Both the position numbers and the translations under genes were made by a program. The notes beneath the pieces are model-generated. The model was not told the origin of the DNA and did no database searches. It saw only the letters and a program-made list of their open reading frames with translations. This document shows, piece after piece, positions 56,149 through 64,000 of a stretch of DNA of 64,000 nucleotides. The DNA is from Vibrio sp. CAU 1672 (GTDB lineage: Bacteria; Pseudomonadota; Gammaproteobacteria; Enterobacterales; Vibrionaceae), in NCBI RefSeq assembly GCF_029223195.1, contig NZ_JARHUF010000010.1:1-64000 (forward strand), given 5' to 3'. The stretch's first letter is position 1. Every line of letters begins with the position of its first letter.

Positions 56149-57087
56149 ATGAGCGAAAAGTTACAAAAAGTCTTAGCACGTGCTGGTCACGGTTCTCGTC
56201 GAGAGATCGAATCGTTAATTAAATCCGGTCGCGTAAGCGTGAACGGTGTGGTAGCTAAACTTGGTGAAAGACTGGAAGACGAGAGCAGTGTCGTTCGTAT
56301 CGATGGTCACATTGTATCTGCGAAGGTTCAGGAAGAAGTGATCTGTCGTGTACTTGCGTACTATAAACCGGAGGGTGAACTGTGTACTCGTCATGACCCT
56401 GAGGGTCGTCGTACGGTTTTCGACCGTCTGCCAAAAATTCGCGGTTCTCGCTGGATTTCAGTTGGTCGTCTGGATGCGAATACATCTGGTCTGCTGCTTT
56501 TCACTACGGATGGTGAGTTGGCAAACCGCCTGATGCACCCAAGCCGCCAAGTTGAACGTGAATACCTGGTGCGTGTGTTTGGTGAAGTAACCGAACAAAA
56601 AGTTCGCAATCTGGTAAAAGGTGTTGAGCTGGAAGACGGTATGGCTCGTTTTGAAGACGTCGTATATGCTGGCGGTGAGGGCATGAATCACACTTTCTAC
56701 GTTGTGATCAACGAAGGCCGTAACCGTGAAGTTCGTCGTCTGTGGGAATCACAAGAGTGTACGGTTAGTCGTCTGAAACGTGTACGTTATGGTGATATCT
56801 TCCTGGATAAGAAGCTACCTCGTGGTGGGTGGATGGAACTGGATCTGAAAGAAGTCAATTACCTGCGAGAGCTGGTAGAACTTCGTCCAGAGAAAGAAAC
56901 CATGCTGGACCTGAGCAAAGACAATACATCACGCAAGCGTGAACGTGCCCGTAGCCAAAAAATCCGTCGCGCCGTTAAGCGTCACGAAGAACGTGTTAAC
57001 ACGTCTAAAGGCCGTAGTAACAATCCTGCTCGCCGTAAGCCAAAGAAAAATGCCGGTGAACAAGGTGCACGTAATAAGCATCGCTAA
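56149..57087 (+). CDS. rluB: 23S rRNA pseudouridine(2605) synthase RluB
   Basis: This 312-residue enzyme begins with an S4 RNA-binding domain ([20 protein letters not shown]). The catalytic Asp is in [20 protein letters not shown], followed by the family signature [13 protein letters not shown]. The last 55 residues are strongly basic ([20 protein letters not shown]). It modifies U2605 of 23S rRNA. It has its own leader after the yciO terminator. Confidence 0.95.
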   Translation: MSEKLQKVLARAGHGSRREIESLIKSGRVSVNGVVAKLGERLEDESSVVRIDGHIVSAKVQEEVICRVLAYYKPEGELCTRHDPEGRRTVFDRLPKIRGSRWISVGRLDANTSGLLLFTTDGELANRLMHPSRQVEREYLVRVFGEVTEQKVRNLVKGVELEDGMARFEDVVYAGGEGMNHTFYVVINEGRNREVRRLWESQECTVSRLKRVRYGDIFLDKKLPRGGWMELDLKEVNYLRELVELRPEKETMLDLSKDNTSRKRERARSQKIRRAVKRHEERVNTSKGRSNNPARRKPKKNAGEQGARNKHR

Positions 57088-57104
57088 TTGAGCGTAAACA
57101 TCAG

Positions 57105-57130
57105 AAAGGCTTGCCATGAGGCAAGCCTTT
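57105..57130 (+). terminator. Terminator of rluB
   Basis: AAAGGCTTGCC (57105-57115), loop ATGA, GGCAAGCCTTT (57120-57130), then TTCTT. Confidence 0.9.
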
Positions 57131-57190
57131 TTCTTATCTGGCTATCCTTTCAGCCTGCAGATACGGTGACAGTTCATACCCGAGATAAAA

Positions 57191-57213
57191 AACACCAGCG
57201 TAAGGCTGGCGTT
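57191..57213 (-). terminator. Terminator of efpL-yciU
   Basis: AACACCAGC (57191-57199) pairs with GCTGGCGTT (57205-57213) with one mismatch; on the minus strand a T run follows. Confidence 0.82.
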
Positions 57214-57236
57214 TTTAATGCATGATTTGGGCAGCG

Positions 57237-57557
57237 TTAGTCACGCTTCCAAAGCATATGACAGAACTTATGCTCAGGGTCCCGGCTGATTAGCATACGA
57301 GCGAATACGTCATCTAACACGTCATTTTCTTCGTTCACTAAGCCGATTCGCACTTCTGCATACACTTCTTTATCAATTTCGAAGCCTACATGCTCAACCC
57401 AGTCATCACTGGTTTCGACAAGCTCTGCAGCACCACGATCTTCAAATTGTGCGGTAAACAGAATGACATCGGCGGGCTCCAGGTTATCCGGTGCCATTTC
57501 GAGAAAAATGTCATATGCCGCGTCAATCACGTCATCGTAAGAAATCAAATCAGACAT
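57237..57557 (-). CDS. yciU: YciU/HI1450-family dsDNA-mimic protein
   Basis: The 106-residue protein is strongly acidic (SYDDVIDAAYDIFLEMAPDN, EDRGAAELVETSDDWVEHVG). The HI1450 fold spreads carboxylates like DNA phosphates and probably binds HU-like proteins. It follows efpL by three bases, so they form an operon. Confidence 0.93.
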   Translation of the reverse strand: MSDLISYDDVIDAAYDIFLEMAPDNLEPADVILFTAQFEDRGAAELVETSDDWVEHVGFEIDKEVYAEVRIGLVNEENDVLDDVFARMLISRDPEHKFCHMLWKRD

Positions 57558-57560
57558 GGT

Positions 57561-58127
57561 TTAAGCTCGGCTCATGTATTTACGTTCTGCGGTGTTAATG
57601 ATCACGCGGTCGCCGGTTGCAATGTATTCCGGAACCTGAACCACCAGACCAGAAGCAAAGCGGGCCGGTTTGGTACGTGCCGATGCAGATGCGCCTTTGA
57701 TTGACGGATCGGTCTCTTCAATTACCAGTTCCACCGACGATGGTAGCTCAAGGCCTACAGCGGAACCGTCAACCAGGATAATGTGAATGCCTTGGGTATC
57801 TTCATTGATGAACAGCAGGTCATCTTCGATTTCGTTGTGTTTGAACGTGTATTGCGAGTAGTCTTCGTTATCCATGAAGATATGCTCGTCACCGTCTGCG
57901 AATGAGTACACAACCGCACGTTTGTTCATCTCGACCGTATCCACCACGTCATCAGATTTGAAACGCTCATCAACGCGCGCACCGGTGGACAGGTCAGTAC
58001 AACGCATTTTGTAGATTTTTGCACCGCCACGGCCGCCAGGAGTGGTTACTTCGATGTCTTTCACCAGAAGCGTTTTACCATTGGACTCGATGGCAAAGCC
58101 TTTTTTGATTTCACTTGCCTTTGGCAT
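57561..58127 (-). CDS. efpL: Elongation factor P-like protein EfpL (YeiP)
   Basis: This 188-residue protein has three EF-P type beta-barrel domains. The tip loop of domain I is TTPGGRGGAK, with an unmodified arginine at the position where EF-P has its modified lysine. EfpL helps ribosomes through stalling sequences such as polyproline and is involved in growth adaptation. It belongs to the YeiP rather than the EF-P branch by its PKASEIKKGFAIESNGKTLL start. Confidence 0.94.
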   Translation of the reverse strand: MPKASEIKKGFAIESNGKTLLVKDIEVTTPGGRGGAKIYKMRCTDLSTGARVDERFKSDDVVDTVEMNKRAVVYSFADGDEHIFMDNEDYSQYTFKHNEIEDDLLFINEDTQGIHIILVDGSAVGLELPSSVELVIEETDPSIKGASASARTKPARFASGLVVQVPEYIATGDRVIINTAERKYMSRA

Positions 58128-58287
58128 TATCTATTCCTATTTATACGTATTAAGCAAAACGGGGTGATTATAGCGCTAAGTTCACAGACTGGCATCTAAA
58201 ATCCTTCGGCAAGAGGATCTTGATTCGAGTGGCAACCTGTTGGATCATAGTCGGCAGAGCCTTTTAAATTGAGTATTTTTCCTGTCC

Positions 58288-59055
58288 ATGTCACTTGCTG
58301 TTATTGATCCCCAAGCTCCTTTTCAACCGGAATATGCTCCACTGATCCAAGATTTACTGCACTGCTTAAAAAGCGGGCTGGGGAATAAACTCCACAGTCT
58401 GTATGTTTATGGCAGCGTTGCGCGCAAAACGGCGACACCCGGTAAGTCGAATATTGATTTAGTGGTCGTGACACACAGCGGGTTTGAGGATCACAAAGCC
58501 ACTCTGTTCAATACCATTAAATGGCGAGTGCAAAAGGAATACCCCCATGTTAACGGGGTATCAATCCGATGTGCTTTGGTTAAGGAAGTGGCCAACCTCG
58601 ACAGCATCTTTACCTGGGGCTTTATGCTCAAACACTGCTGTGTCTGCCTTTATGGCGAAAACCTCGGCGAGTGTTTTGGCGACTATGTCCCGAGCTGGGA
58701 AATTGCCAAACACTGGAATATGGATGTTGAAGATTGGCTGATAGTGTACCGGAAAAAAATCGCCCAGGCGGGTGGCCGTGAGCAAATGGTGCAGGCACAG
58801 CAGGTGATTGCCAAGAAATTGCTACGTGCTGCCTATTCGCTGATTATGTATAAGGATAAGCGTTGGTTTGATGACCCGTTGAGGTGCGGAGAGGAGTTTC
58901 TTCAGTATCACCCCGAGAAAGCGACCGAAATTGAGCGGTTGGGGATTTTGCTCTCGGGGCGGCCCATACCCAAACGCTCGGTCATCGGCCTGATTGACAG
59001 TTTTGGCCAGTGGCTGGTCAAGCAATATCAAAAGACTGAGTTTCGTATCGGTTAA
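58288..59055 (+). CDS. Nucleotidyltransferase-domain protein
   Basis: The 255-residue protein has a polymerase-beta type motif: YVYGSVARKTATPGKSNIDL with the GS and downstream Asp of the metal site. The remainder is a helical C-terminal domain (VQAQQVIAKKLLRAAYSLIM). It resembles the minimal nucleotidyltransferase superfamily; target and nucleotide are unknown. The motif reads NIDL where many members have a double-Asp (DxD), so catalytic ability is uncertain. It converges with polB. Confidence 0.8.
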   Translation: MSLAVIDPQAPFQPEYAPLIQDLLHCLKSGLGNKLHSLYVYGSVARKTATPGKSNIDLVVVTHSGFEDHKATLFNTIKWRVQKEYPHVNGVSIRCALVKEVANLDSIFTWGFMLKHCCVCLYGENLGECFGDYVPSWEIAKHWNMDVEDWLIVYRKKIAQAGGREQMVQAQQVIAKKLLRAAYSLIMYKDKRWFDDPLRCGEEFLQYHPEKATEIERLGILLSGRPIPKRSVIGLIDSFGQWLVKQYQKTEFRIG

Positions 59056-59078
59056 ATCATTAATCTCGCTCTCCGTAT

Positions 59079-61526
59079 TCAGAACAGGCCGAGCTGTGGG
59101 GCACACAGGCGCTCAAAGTCAGTGCCGATAAAGGGCAGAATCGCATCGGCGACGGGCTTGAGTTGTTTGTCTATATAGTGCTGGTAATCAATCGGGCTGC
59201 GGCGATACTCAGCAGGCTCAGGCCCGTTCACGGTGATCAGGTATTCTATCCGCCCCCGGTTCTGGTACTGGAGTGCTCTTCCCAGCCTGGCGTTGATCTC
59301 ATCGGCCAGACGCGCCGCGCGCACTTGTGGCGGTACATTTTTCTGATATTCATGAAGCTTTCTGCGTAAGCGTTTCTGGTAGACCAGTTCATGATCAAAA
59401 TTACCATTGTGGGTTTTCTCTACGGTTTCACGTATGTAGTTACTGGGGTCTTCACCGTGGAAGATCATTTGGTACAGTTGGTGCTGAAAACGTTGCGCCA
59501 GCGCTGTCCAGTCGGTACGTGCACTCTCCAGGCCCTTGAAGATGATCCGCTCCTGGTCACCTTCACCAATCAGCCCGGCGTAGCGCTTTTTCGAGCCGGT
59601 TTCTGCCCCGCGGATGGTCGGCATCAGGAACTTGCGGTAGTGGGTTTCATACTCCAGTTCAAGGATTGACGTGAGGTTGTACTCCGAGCGCAAGTGCTCG
59701 TGCCACCAGTTGTTGATGTAATCGACCAGCTGATAGCCAATTTTGTCGGCGTCCGCCTGGCTGTAGGGACCATCGAGGGAGACGAACGTCGAGTCAGTAT
59801 CACCGTAGATAACCTGATAGCCCTGTTGTTCAATCAGTACTTTGGTCTGCTTCATGATCTCATGCCCGCGCATCGTGATGCTGGAAGCCAGGCGGGTATC
59901 AAAAAAACGGCATCCTGACGAGCCAAGAACGCCATAAAATGAATTCATGATGATCTTAATGGCTTGGGAAAATGCCTTCTCTTGATTCTTTTTCGCGACG
60001 TCACGCGCCGCCCACAATTTTTCAATCATCTCGGGCAAAAAGTGCCTGGAACGGTGGAACTGGCCACCACGAAATCCCGCCACTGCCTGCTCATCGCCTT
60101 TACCTACTTCAAGCAAAAGCCCTTCAACCAGTCCCAGCGGATCGATTAAGAACGAGCGAATAATCGACGGGTAAAGGCTCTTAAAGTCGAGCACCAATAC
60201 GGAGTCATACAGGTTCGGGAGCGAATCCATGACGTAGCCTCCGGGGCTGGCTACCCAGTTTTCCGGATGGAGGTTAGGCGCAATATAACCGGCGCGGTGG
60301 AGTTGAGGCAGGTAGAGGTTGGTGAAGGCTGCAACCGAGCCACCAACCCGGTCCAGCTCCACTCCGGTTAAGCGGGAACGTTCAATGGCGAAGTCAAGCA
60401 GGTGGGTGTGGGCGAAGATCCTGTTGACCAGCACACAATCCTGCAGATTGTATTTGGCCAGAGACGGTTTATCACTGCGGTACATCTGGTTAATTTCATC
60501 CATGCGATCATGCACGTTATGGATGGCTTTACCTTCACCCAGCAGCTCCTGCGAGACCGACTCCAGTGACCAGGAGCGGAAATGATAGGTTGCGGTCTTC
60601 AGCGTGTCGATCCCATCAAGCACAACCCGGCCGGGGATGGAAATGAAGCCTTGTTGGCTTTGCGCAGCGCTGCGAAAGAAACTGTGTTGTCCCGCCCGGC
60701 CTATGGCAAGTTTGAGCTGGTGCCATTCGGCGCGTTTGTGCAGTAAACGAAAATCGAAGTCGATCACGTTCCAGCCAATGACTACGTCGGGATCAAACTC
60801 GGTAAACCAGGCGACGAGCGCTTCAAGCAATGCCCGTTCATTGGCGACCCACTGGATAGGAGTATCAGACGACTCGGGTTTGCCAATCATGATTACCCGG
60901 CTGTCTTGTGGGCTGTCGAGGCCAATGGAATAGAGTATCCCTTTTTCTGAACACTCCAGATCGAGAGATACCACATGCAGACGCGGGAGGTAATTGCCGC
61001 CACGACACTTGGCGTTAACGGCAGCACGGTACCCCAGGCGTTGTTGCAAAGGCCCGCTGAACTCGACGCTACCTTTAATGAAACGTTCCATCAGGAAGCG
61101 GTCAGCCAAACGGATATCCCCTTCCAGTACTTCAATTTCTTGTTGGGTCAACGCCAGTTGCAGGGTTCGGGCTTCTTTAAGCGTAGGAGTATAACAGGCC
61201 GTGAGTGGCTGTTGAGCGAAGCTCTTCAGAGGCAGTGCTTTGAAATCAGCACTAATGTGATTACTAACAGCGAGTTTTTCCGCCAGAACTTGTTGTGCCT
61301 GAGGAACAAAAAACACCGGTTTTTCGCCGTTTATCAATAGCTGGGTTGCACCCCGGTCGGTGGCTAACCAAAGTTCTATTTGGGTCTGTCCACCCACATC
61401 CCGCGCCTGGCGGGTAAGTAAGAAACCTTGTTCAATAGTCAAGAGCGTTGCAACCTCAGCGAATAACTTCGTCGCCATTCTAGCATTCTGGCGCAGAAAG
61501 GGTATGGCGGAGTGCCACGTCATCAC
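59079..61526 (-). CDS. polB: DNA polymerase II
   Basis: The 815-residue B-family polymerase has 3'-5' exonuclease motifs (VVSLDLECSEKGILYSIGLD near 189, GWNVIDFDFRLL) and polymerase motifs VLDFKSLYPSIIRS (near 449), KIIMNSFYGVLGSSGCRFFD and YGDTDS (near 575). It ends in a clamp-binding type tail (APQLGLF). It restarts replication and bypasses some lesions; in E. coli it is SOS-induced. The start is uncertain: 61526 or 61478 (MATKLFAEV), neither with a strong ribosome site. Only weak LexA-like half-sites are seen upstream. Confidence 0.95.
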   Translation of the reverse strand: MMTWHSAIPFLRQNARMATKLFAEVATLLTIEQGFLLTRQARDVGGQTQIELWLATDRGATQLLINGEKPVFFVPQAQQVLAEKLAVSNHISADFKALPLKSFAQQPLTACYTPTLKEARTLQLALTQQEIEVLEGDIRLADRFLMERFIKGSVEFSGPLQQRLGYRAAVNAKCRGGNYLPRLHVVSLDLECSEKGILYSIGLDSPQDSRVIMIGKPESSDTPIQWVANERALLEALVAWFTEFDPDVVIGWNVIDFDFRLLHKRAEWHQLKLAIGRAGQHSFFRSAAQSQQGFISIPGRVVLDGIDTLKTATYHFRSWSLESVSQELLGEGKAIHNVHDRMDEINQMYRSDKPSLAKYNLQDCVLVNRIFAHTHLLDFAIERSRLTGVELDRVGGSVAAFTNLYLPQLHRAGYIAPNLHPENWVASPGGYVMDSLPNLYDSVLVLDFKSLYPSIIRSFLIDPLGLVEGLLLEVGKGDEQAVAGFRGGQFHRSRHFLPEMIEKLWAARDVAKKNQEKAFSQAIKIIMNSFYGVLGSSGCRFFDTRLASSITMRGHEIMKQTKVLIEQQGYQVIYGDTDSTFVSLDGPYSQADADKIGYQLVDYINNWWHEHLRSEYNLTSILELEYETHYRKFLMPTIRGAETGSKKRYAGLIGEGDQERIIFKGLESARTDWTALAQRFQHQLYQMIFHGEDPSNYIRETVEKTHNGNFDHELVYQKRLRRKLHEYQKNVPPQVRAARLADEINARLGRALQYQNRGRIEYLITVNGPEPAEYRRSPIDYQHYIDKQLKPVADAILPFIGTDFERLCAPQLGLF

Positions 61527-61878
61527 GGTAGCAGCGGCAGGAATGATTTGCCTGCTGTATGGTTCTTAAGCGTTGCTGTATGCGGACTAATCAATCCCGG
61601 AGAAGTTTGTGCCGGACACGGCAATATGCAACCTAGCTGCTTGATTTGTAGAGGGTAATGTTGTTAGCTTACCAGTTGTAAAGTAAGGTTTTGTACAGCC
61701 TGCTGAGAAATAAAACGGCTCTCTTTGAATAAGTTCTTGCTAAAGTTTGCATTTCAGCACATATTCTTAGAAAGCAATTTTTTGTCTATTGCGTTACGAT
61801 ATAGGCAATCATACTGATATCCACATTGAACAACTGTTATGTGGGTGCAGAGCCAATAAAAAGTGTGGAGATACAAGT
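61527..61878. other. 352-bp divergent region of polB and uvrY
   Basis: This region holds the polB and uvrY promoters. Two GCTGTATG copies, at 61554 and 61575, are 21 bases apart. An in-frame extension of uvrY back to 61789 lacks homology. No gene or RNA is supported. Confidence 0.55.
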
Positions 61879-62523
61879 TTGATAAATGTTTTCCTTGTAG
61901 ATGATCACGAGCTGGTTCGCACAGGGATACGACGTATTATTGAAGACGTCCGTGGAATGAACGTAGCAGGAGAAGCTGACAGCGGTGAAGAAGCGGTAAA
62001 ATGGTGTCGCAGTAATTATGCAGATGTCGTTTTAATGGATATGAACATGCCCGGAATCGGTGGCTTGGAAGCGACGAAAAAGATTCTGCGTGTTAATCCG
62101 GACGTGAAAATCATTGTACTGACTGTTCATACGGAAAATCCGTTTCCAACAAAAGTGATGCAGGCGGGGGCCTCTGGCTACCTGACCAAAGGTGCAGGGC
62201 CGGATGAAATGGTCAATGCAATTCGTGTAGTTCATAGTGGGCAGCGTTATATTTCGCCAGAAATTGCGCAGCAGATGGCGTTGAGTCAATTCTCGCCGGC
62301 ATCTGAGAACCCATTTAAGGATTTGTCCGAGCGTGAGCTTCAGATCATGATGATGATCACAAAAGGCCAGAAAGTCACGGACATCTCTGAGCAACTTAAT
62401 TTAAGTCCTAAAACGGTCAATAGTTATCGCTATCGCCTGTTTAGCAAATTGGACATTAATGGTGATGTGGAGTTAACCCACTTAGCCATCCGCCACGGAA
62501 TGCTGGACACCGAGACGCTTTAG
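61879..62523 (+). CDS. uvrY: LuxR/FixJ-type response regulator UvrY (VarA)
   Basis: The 214-residue regulator has a receiver with Asp54 ([20 protein letters not shown]) and a C-terminal LuxR helix-turn-helix ([40 protein letters not shown]). With BarA/VarS it activates Csr small RNAs that titrate CsrA. In V. cholerae this pathway joins quorum sensing at HapR/Qrr. It starts with TTG at 61879, eight bases after GGAG, and the next residues [15 protein letters not shown] match UvrY exactly. uvrC begins one base after its stop. Confidence 0.95.
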   Translation: MINVFLVDDHELVRTGIRRIIEDVRGMNVAGEADSGEEAVKWCRSNYADVVLMDMNMPGIGGLEATKKILRVNPDVKIIVLTVHTENPFPTKVMQAGASGYLTKGAGPDEMVNAIRVVHSGQRYISPEIAQQMALSQFSPASENPFKDLSERELQIMMMITKGQKVTDISEQLNLSPKTVNSYRYRLFSKLDINGDVELTHLAIRHGMLDTETL

Positions 62524-62524
62524 T

Positions 62525-64000
62525 GTGATTCCTGCTTTCGATTCGGCGTCCTTCCTTAAGACAGTGACTCATCAGCCCGGCGTGTACCGTATGTACAACG
62601 CCGACGCTGTGGTTATTTATGTCGGTAAAGCCAAAGATCTGAAAAAGCGCCTCTCGAGTTACTTTCGCAAAAAAGTCGACAGTGAGAAGACCCGCGCGTT
62701 AGTCAGCAACATTGCCAAAATTGACGTAACCGTAACCCATACGGAAACCGAAGCGCTGATTTTAGAGCACAACTACATCAAGCAGTATTTACCTAAATAC
62801 AATGTGTTGCTGCGTGATGACAAATCTTACCCGTATATTTTTATCAGCGGTCATCAGCATCCCCGTTTATCATTGCACCGGGGGGCGAAAAAACGCAAAG
62901 GTGAGTATTTCGGTCCGTATCCTGATTCCGGGGCTGTACGCGAAACGCTGCACCTGCTGCAAAAAATTTTCCCGGTACGCCAGTGTGAAGATACGGTTTA
63001 CGCCAACCGGACCCGGCCTTGCCTGATGTATCAAATTGGCCGCTGCGCCGGGCCGTGCGTCAGCAGTATTATTTCTGATCAGGAATATACGGAACTGGTG
63101 GGGTTGGTCAGGCTGTTTCTTCAGGGCAAAGACAAGCAGGTACTGGAACTGCTGATCAGCAAAATGGAAACGGCCAGCCGCGAGCTGCGCTTTGAAGAAG
63201 CGGCAAAATTCCGTGATCAAATCCAGGCGATCCGTCGCGTGCAAGAGCAACAATATGTGTCGGAAGACAGTGCCGAAGATTTGGATGTGTTGGGTTTCGC
63301 CCAGGAAAACGGCATTGCTTGTATCCATATCCTGATGATTCGCCAGGGCAAAGTGCTGGGTAGTCGTAGCCACTTCCCGAAGATTCCGCAAAATACCAGC
63401 CAACAGGAAGTATTCGATAGCTTCCTGACTCAATACTACCTGAGTCACAATGAAGCGCGCACTATTCCGGCACGGATCATTCTCAATCAAGAGCTCGCTT
63501 CTGAACTCGCTTCTATCCAGTTGGCACTGAGTGACATGGCGGGGCGTAAAATTCAGTTCCATTCCTCGCCGACCGGCACGCGGGGACGCTATCTGAAACT
63601 TGCCAATACTAATGCGTTAACGGCGATTACCACCAAAATTAACCATAAAATGACCATTCATCAGCGCTTCACTGCGCTGCGTGAAGTGCTGGGGATGGCA
63701 TCGATTAGCCGTATGGAGTGTTTCGATATCTCTCACACTATGGGGGAGAGCACCATCGCTTCGTGTGTGGTATTTAACAGTGAAGGTCCGGTTAAACAGG
63801 AGTACCGTCGGTACAATATCACGGGGATCACGGAAGGGGATGATTATGCCGCGATGGGGCAGGCGCTGGAGCGTCGTTATTCCAAACAACTGGATGTGGA
63901 AAAGATCCCGGATATCATTTTTATTGATGGTGGTAAAGGTCAGCTGAACCGGGCCCATGAGATCATTACCCGCTATTGGGGCGACTGGCCTAAGCGTCCG
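62525..64000 (+). CDS. uvrC: Excinuclease ABC subunit C (3' truncated by window)
   Basis: The frame opens with GTG at 62525, one base after uvrY, and runs off the window after 492 codons (about 610 expected). It has the GIY-YIG nuclease domain ([20 protein letters not shown]), the cysteine motif [15 protein letters not shown], the UVR domain ([20 protein letters not shown]) and the start of the RNase H-like domain ([36 protein letters not shown]). It cuts damaged DNA on both sides of a lesion with UvrB. The uvrY-uvrC pair is conserved in gammaproteobacteria. Confidence 0.97.
   Translation, partial: MIPAFDSASFLKTVTHQPGVYRMYNADAVVIYVGKAKDLKKRLSSYFRKKVDSEKTRALVSNIAKIDVTVTHTETEALILEHNYIKQYLPKYNVLLRDDKSYPYIFISGHQHPRLSLHRGAKKRKGEYFGPYPDSGAVRETLHLLQKIFPVRQCEDTVYANRTRPCLMYQIGRCAGPCVSSIISDQEYTELVGLVRLFLQGKDKQVLELLISKMETASRELRFEEAAKFRDQIQAIRRVQEQQYVSEDSAEDLDVLGFAQENGIACIHILMIRQGKVLGSRSHFPKIPQNTSQQEVFDSFLTQYYLSHNEARTIPARIILNQELASELASIQLALSDMAGRKIQFHSSPTGTRGRYLKLANTNALTAITTKINHKMTIHQRFTALREVLGMASISRMECFDISHTMGESTIASCVVFNSEGPVKQEYRRYNITGITEGDDYAAMGQALERRYSKQLDVEKIPDIIFIDGGKGQLNRAHEIITRYWGDWPKRP

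Noticed and set aside
61789..61878. N-terminal extension of uvrY from 61789
   Set aside because: The residues do not match UvrY/VarA; the TTG at 61879 follows GGAG and begins exactly where the family begins.

Overview
The window reads as a continuous stretch of a Vibrio main chromosome. Protein matches recalled from family knowledge (CheV, VarA/UvrY, LuxM/LuxN, AspS-type pilotin, stand-alone TrpG with fused TrpCF, YciK/SohB, LapAB) and gene order all point to Vibrionaceae. Base composition is near 48% GC. There are no rRNA or tRNA genes, no insertion sequences, no CRISPR array and no prophage. Nearly all the DNA is core chromosome with short intergenic spaces.

Layout. 1-8.4 kb: a two-subunit NSS sodium symporter, an outer-membrane barrel protein, the micro-protein YnhF, a patatin-like phospholipase, pyruvate kinase pykA, the ROK repressor mlc and chemotaxis coupling protein cheV. 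8.4-13.7 kb: the SOS mutagenesis cassette imuA-imuB-dnaE2 behind a perfect LexA box. 13.7-21.5 kb: yciK, sohB, cmk-rpsA (with an S1 autoregulation-type leader), ihfB, lapA-lapB and pyrF. 21.5-32 kb: an orphan oligopeptide-type binding protein, a secreted protein of unknown function, a methyltransferase, an isochorismatase-like hydrolase, a PLP enzyme, an OmpR-type two-component system, gtrA and ygiQ. 32-39 kb: a PAS/degenerate-GGDEF/EAL/CBS protein, an unknown membrane protein, a DUF4250 protein, and divergent metR/metE with a tandem MetJ operator. 39-47 kb: yciB, yciA, yciI and the type II secretion pilotin on the minus strand, then the acyl-homoserine-lactone quorum-sensing pair luxM-luxN and a dicarboxylate/amino-acid symporter. 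47-54.3 kb: the whole trp operon trpL-E-G-D-CF-B-A with promoter, operator, Trp-rich leader peptide and attenuator. 54.4-64 kb: rnm, yciO, rluB, yciU, efpL, a nucleotidyltransferase, DNA polymerase II (polB), uvrY/varA and the first four fifths of uvrC.

Functional links. LuxM makes an acyl-homoserine lactone that LuxN senses, and UvrY/VarA feeds the CsrA pathway that in vibrios converges with quorum sensing. The EAL protein adds cyclic-di-GMP turnover. Two damage-tolerance polymerase systems (imuAB-dnaE2 and polB) plus uvrC give a DNA repair theme, though they are not clustered. metR/metE/MetJ and trp are textbook amino-acid regulatory circuits whose control sites can be read directly.

I did not find a clearly novel large system. 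The best candidates for undescribed biology are small: a 32-codon ORF between the MetJ operator and metE, a 36-codon hydrophobic ORF at 1972-2082, tandem hairpins before the binding-protein gene, inverted repeats before the two-component system and before a methyltransferase, and a small protein after luxN that faintly resembles phage GemA/Gp16.
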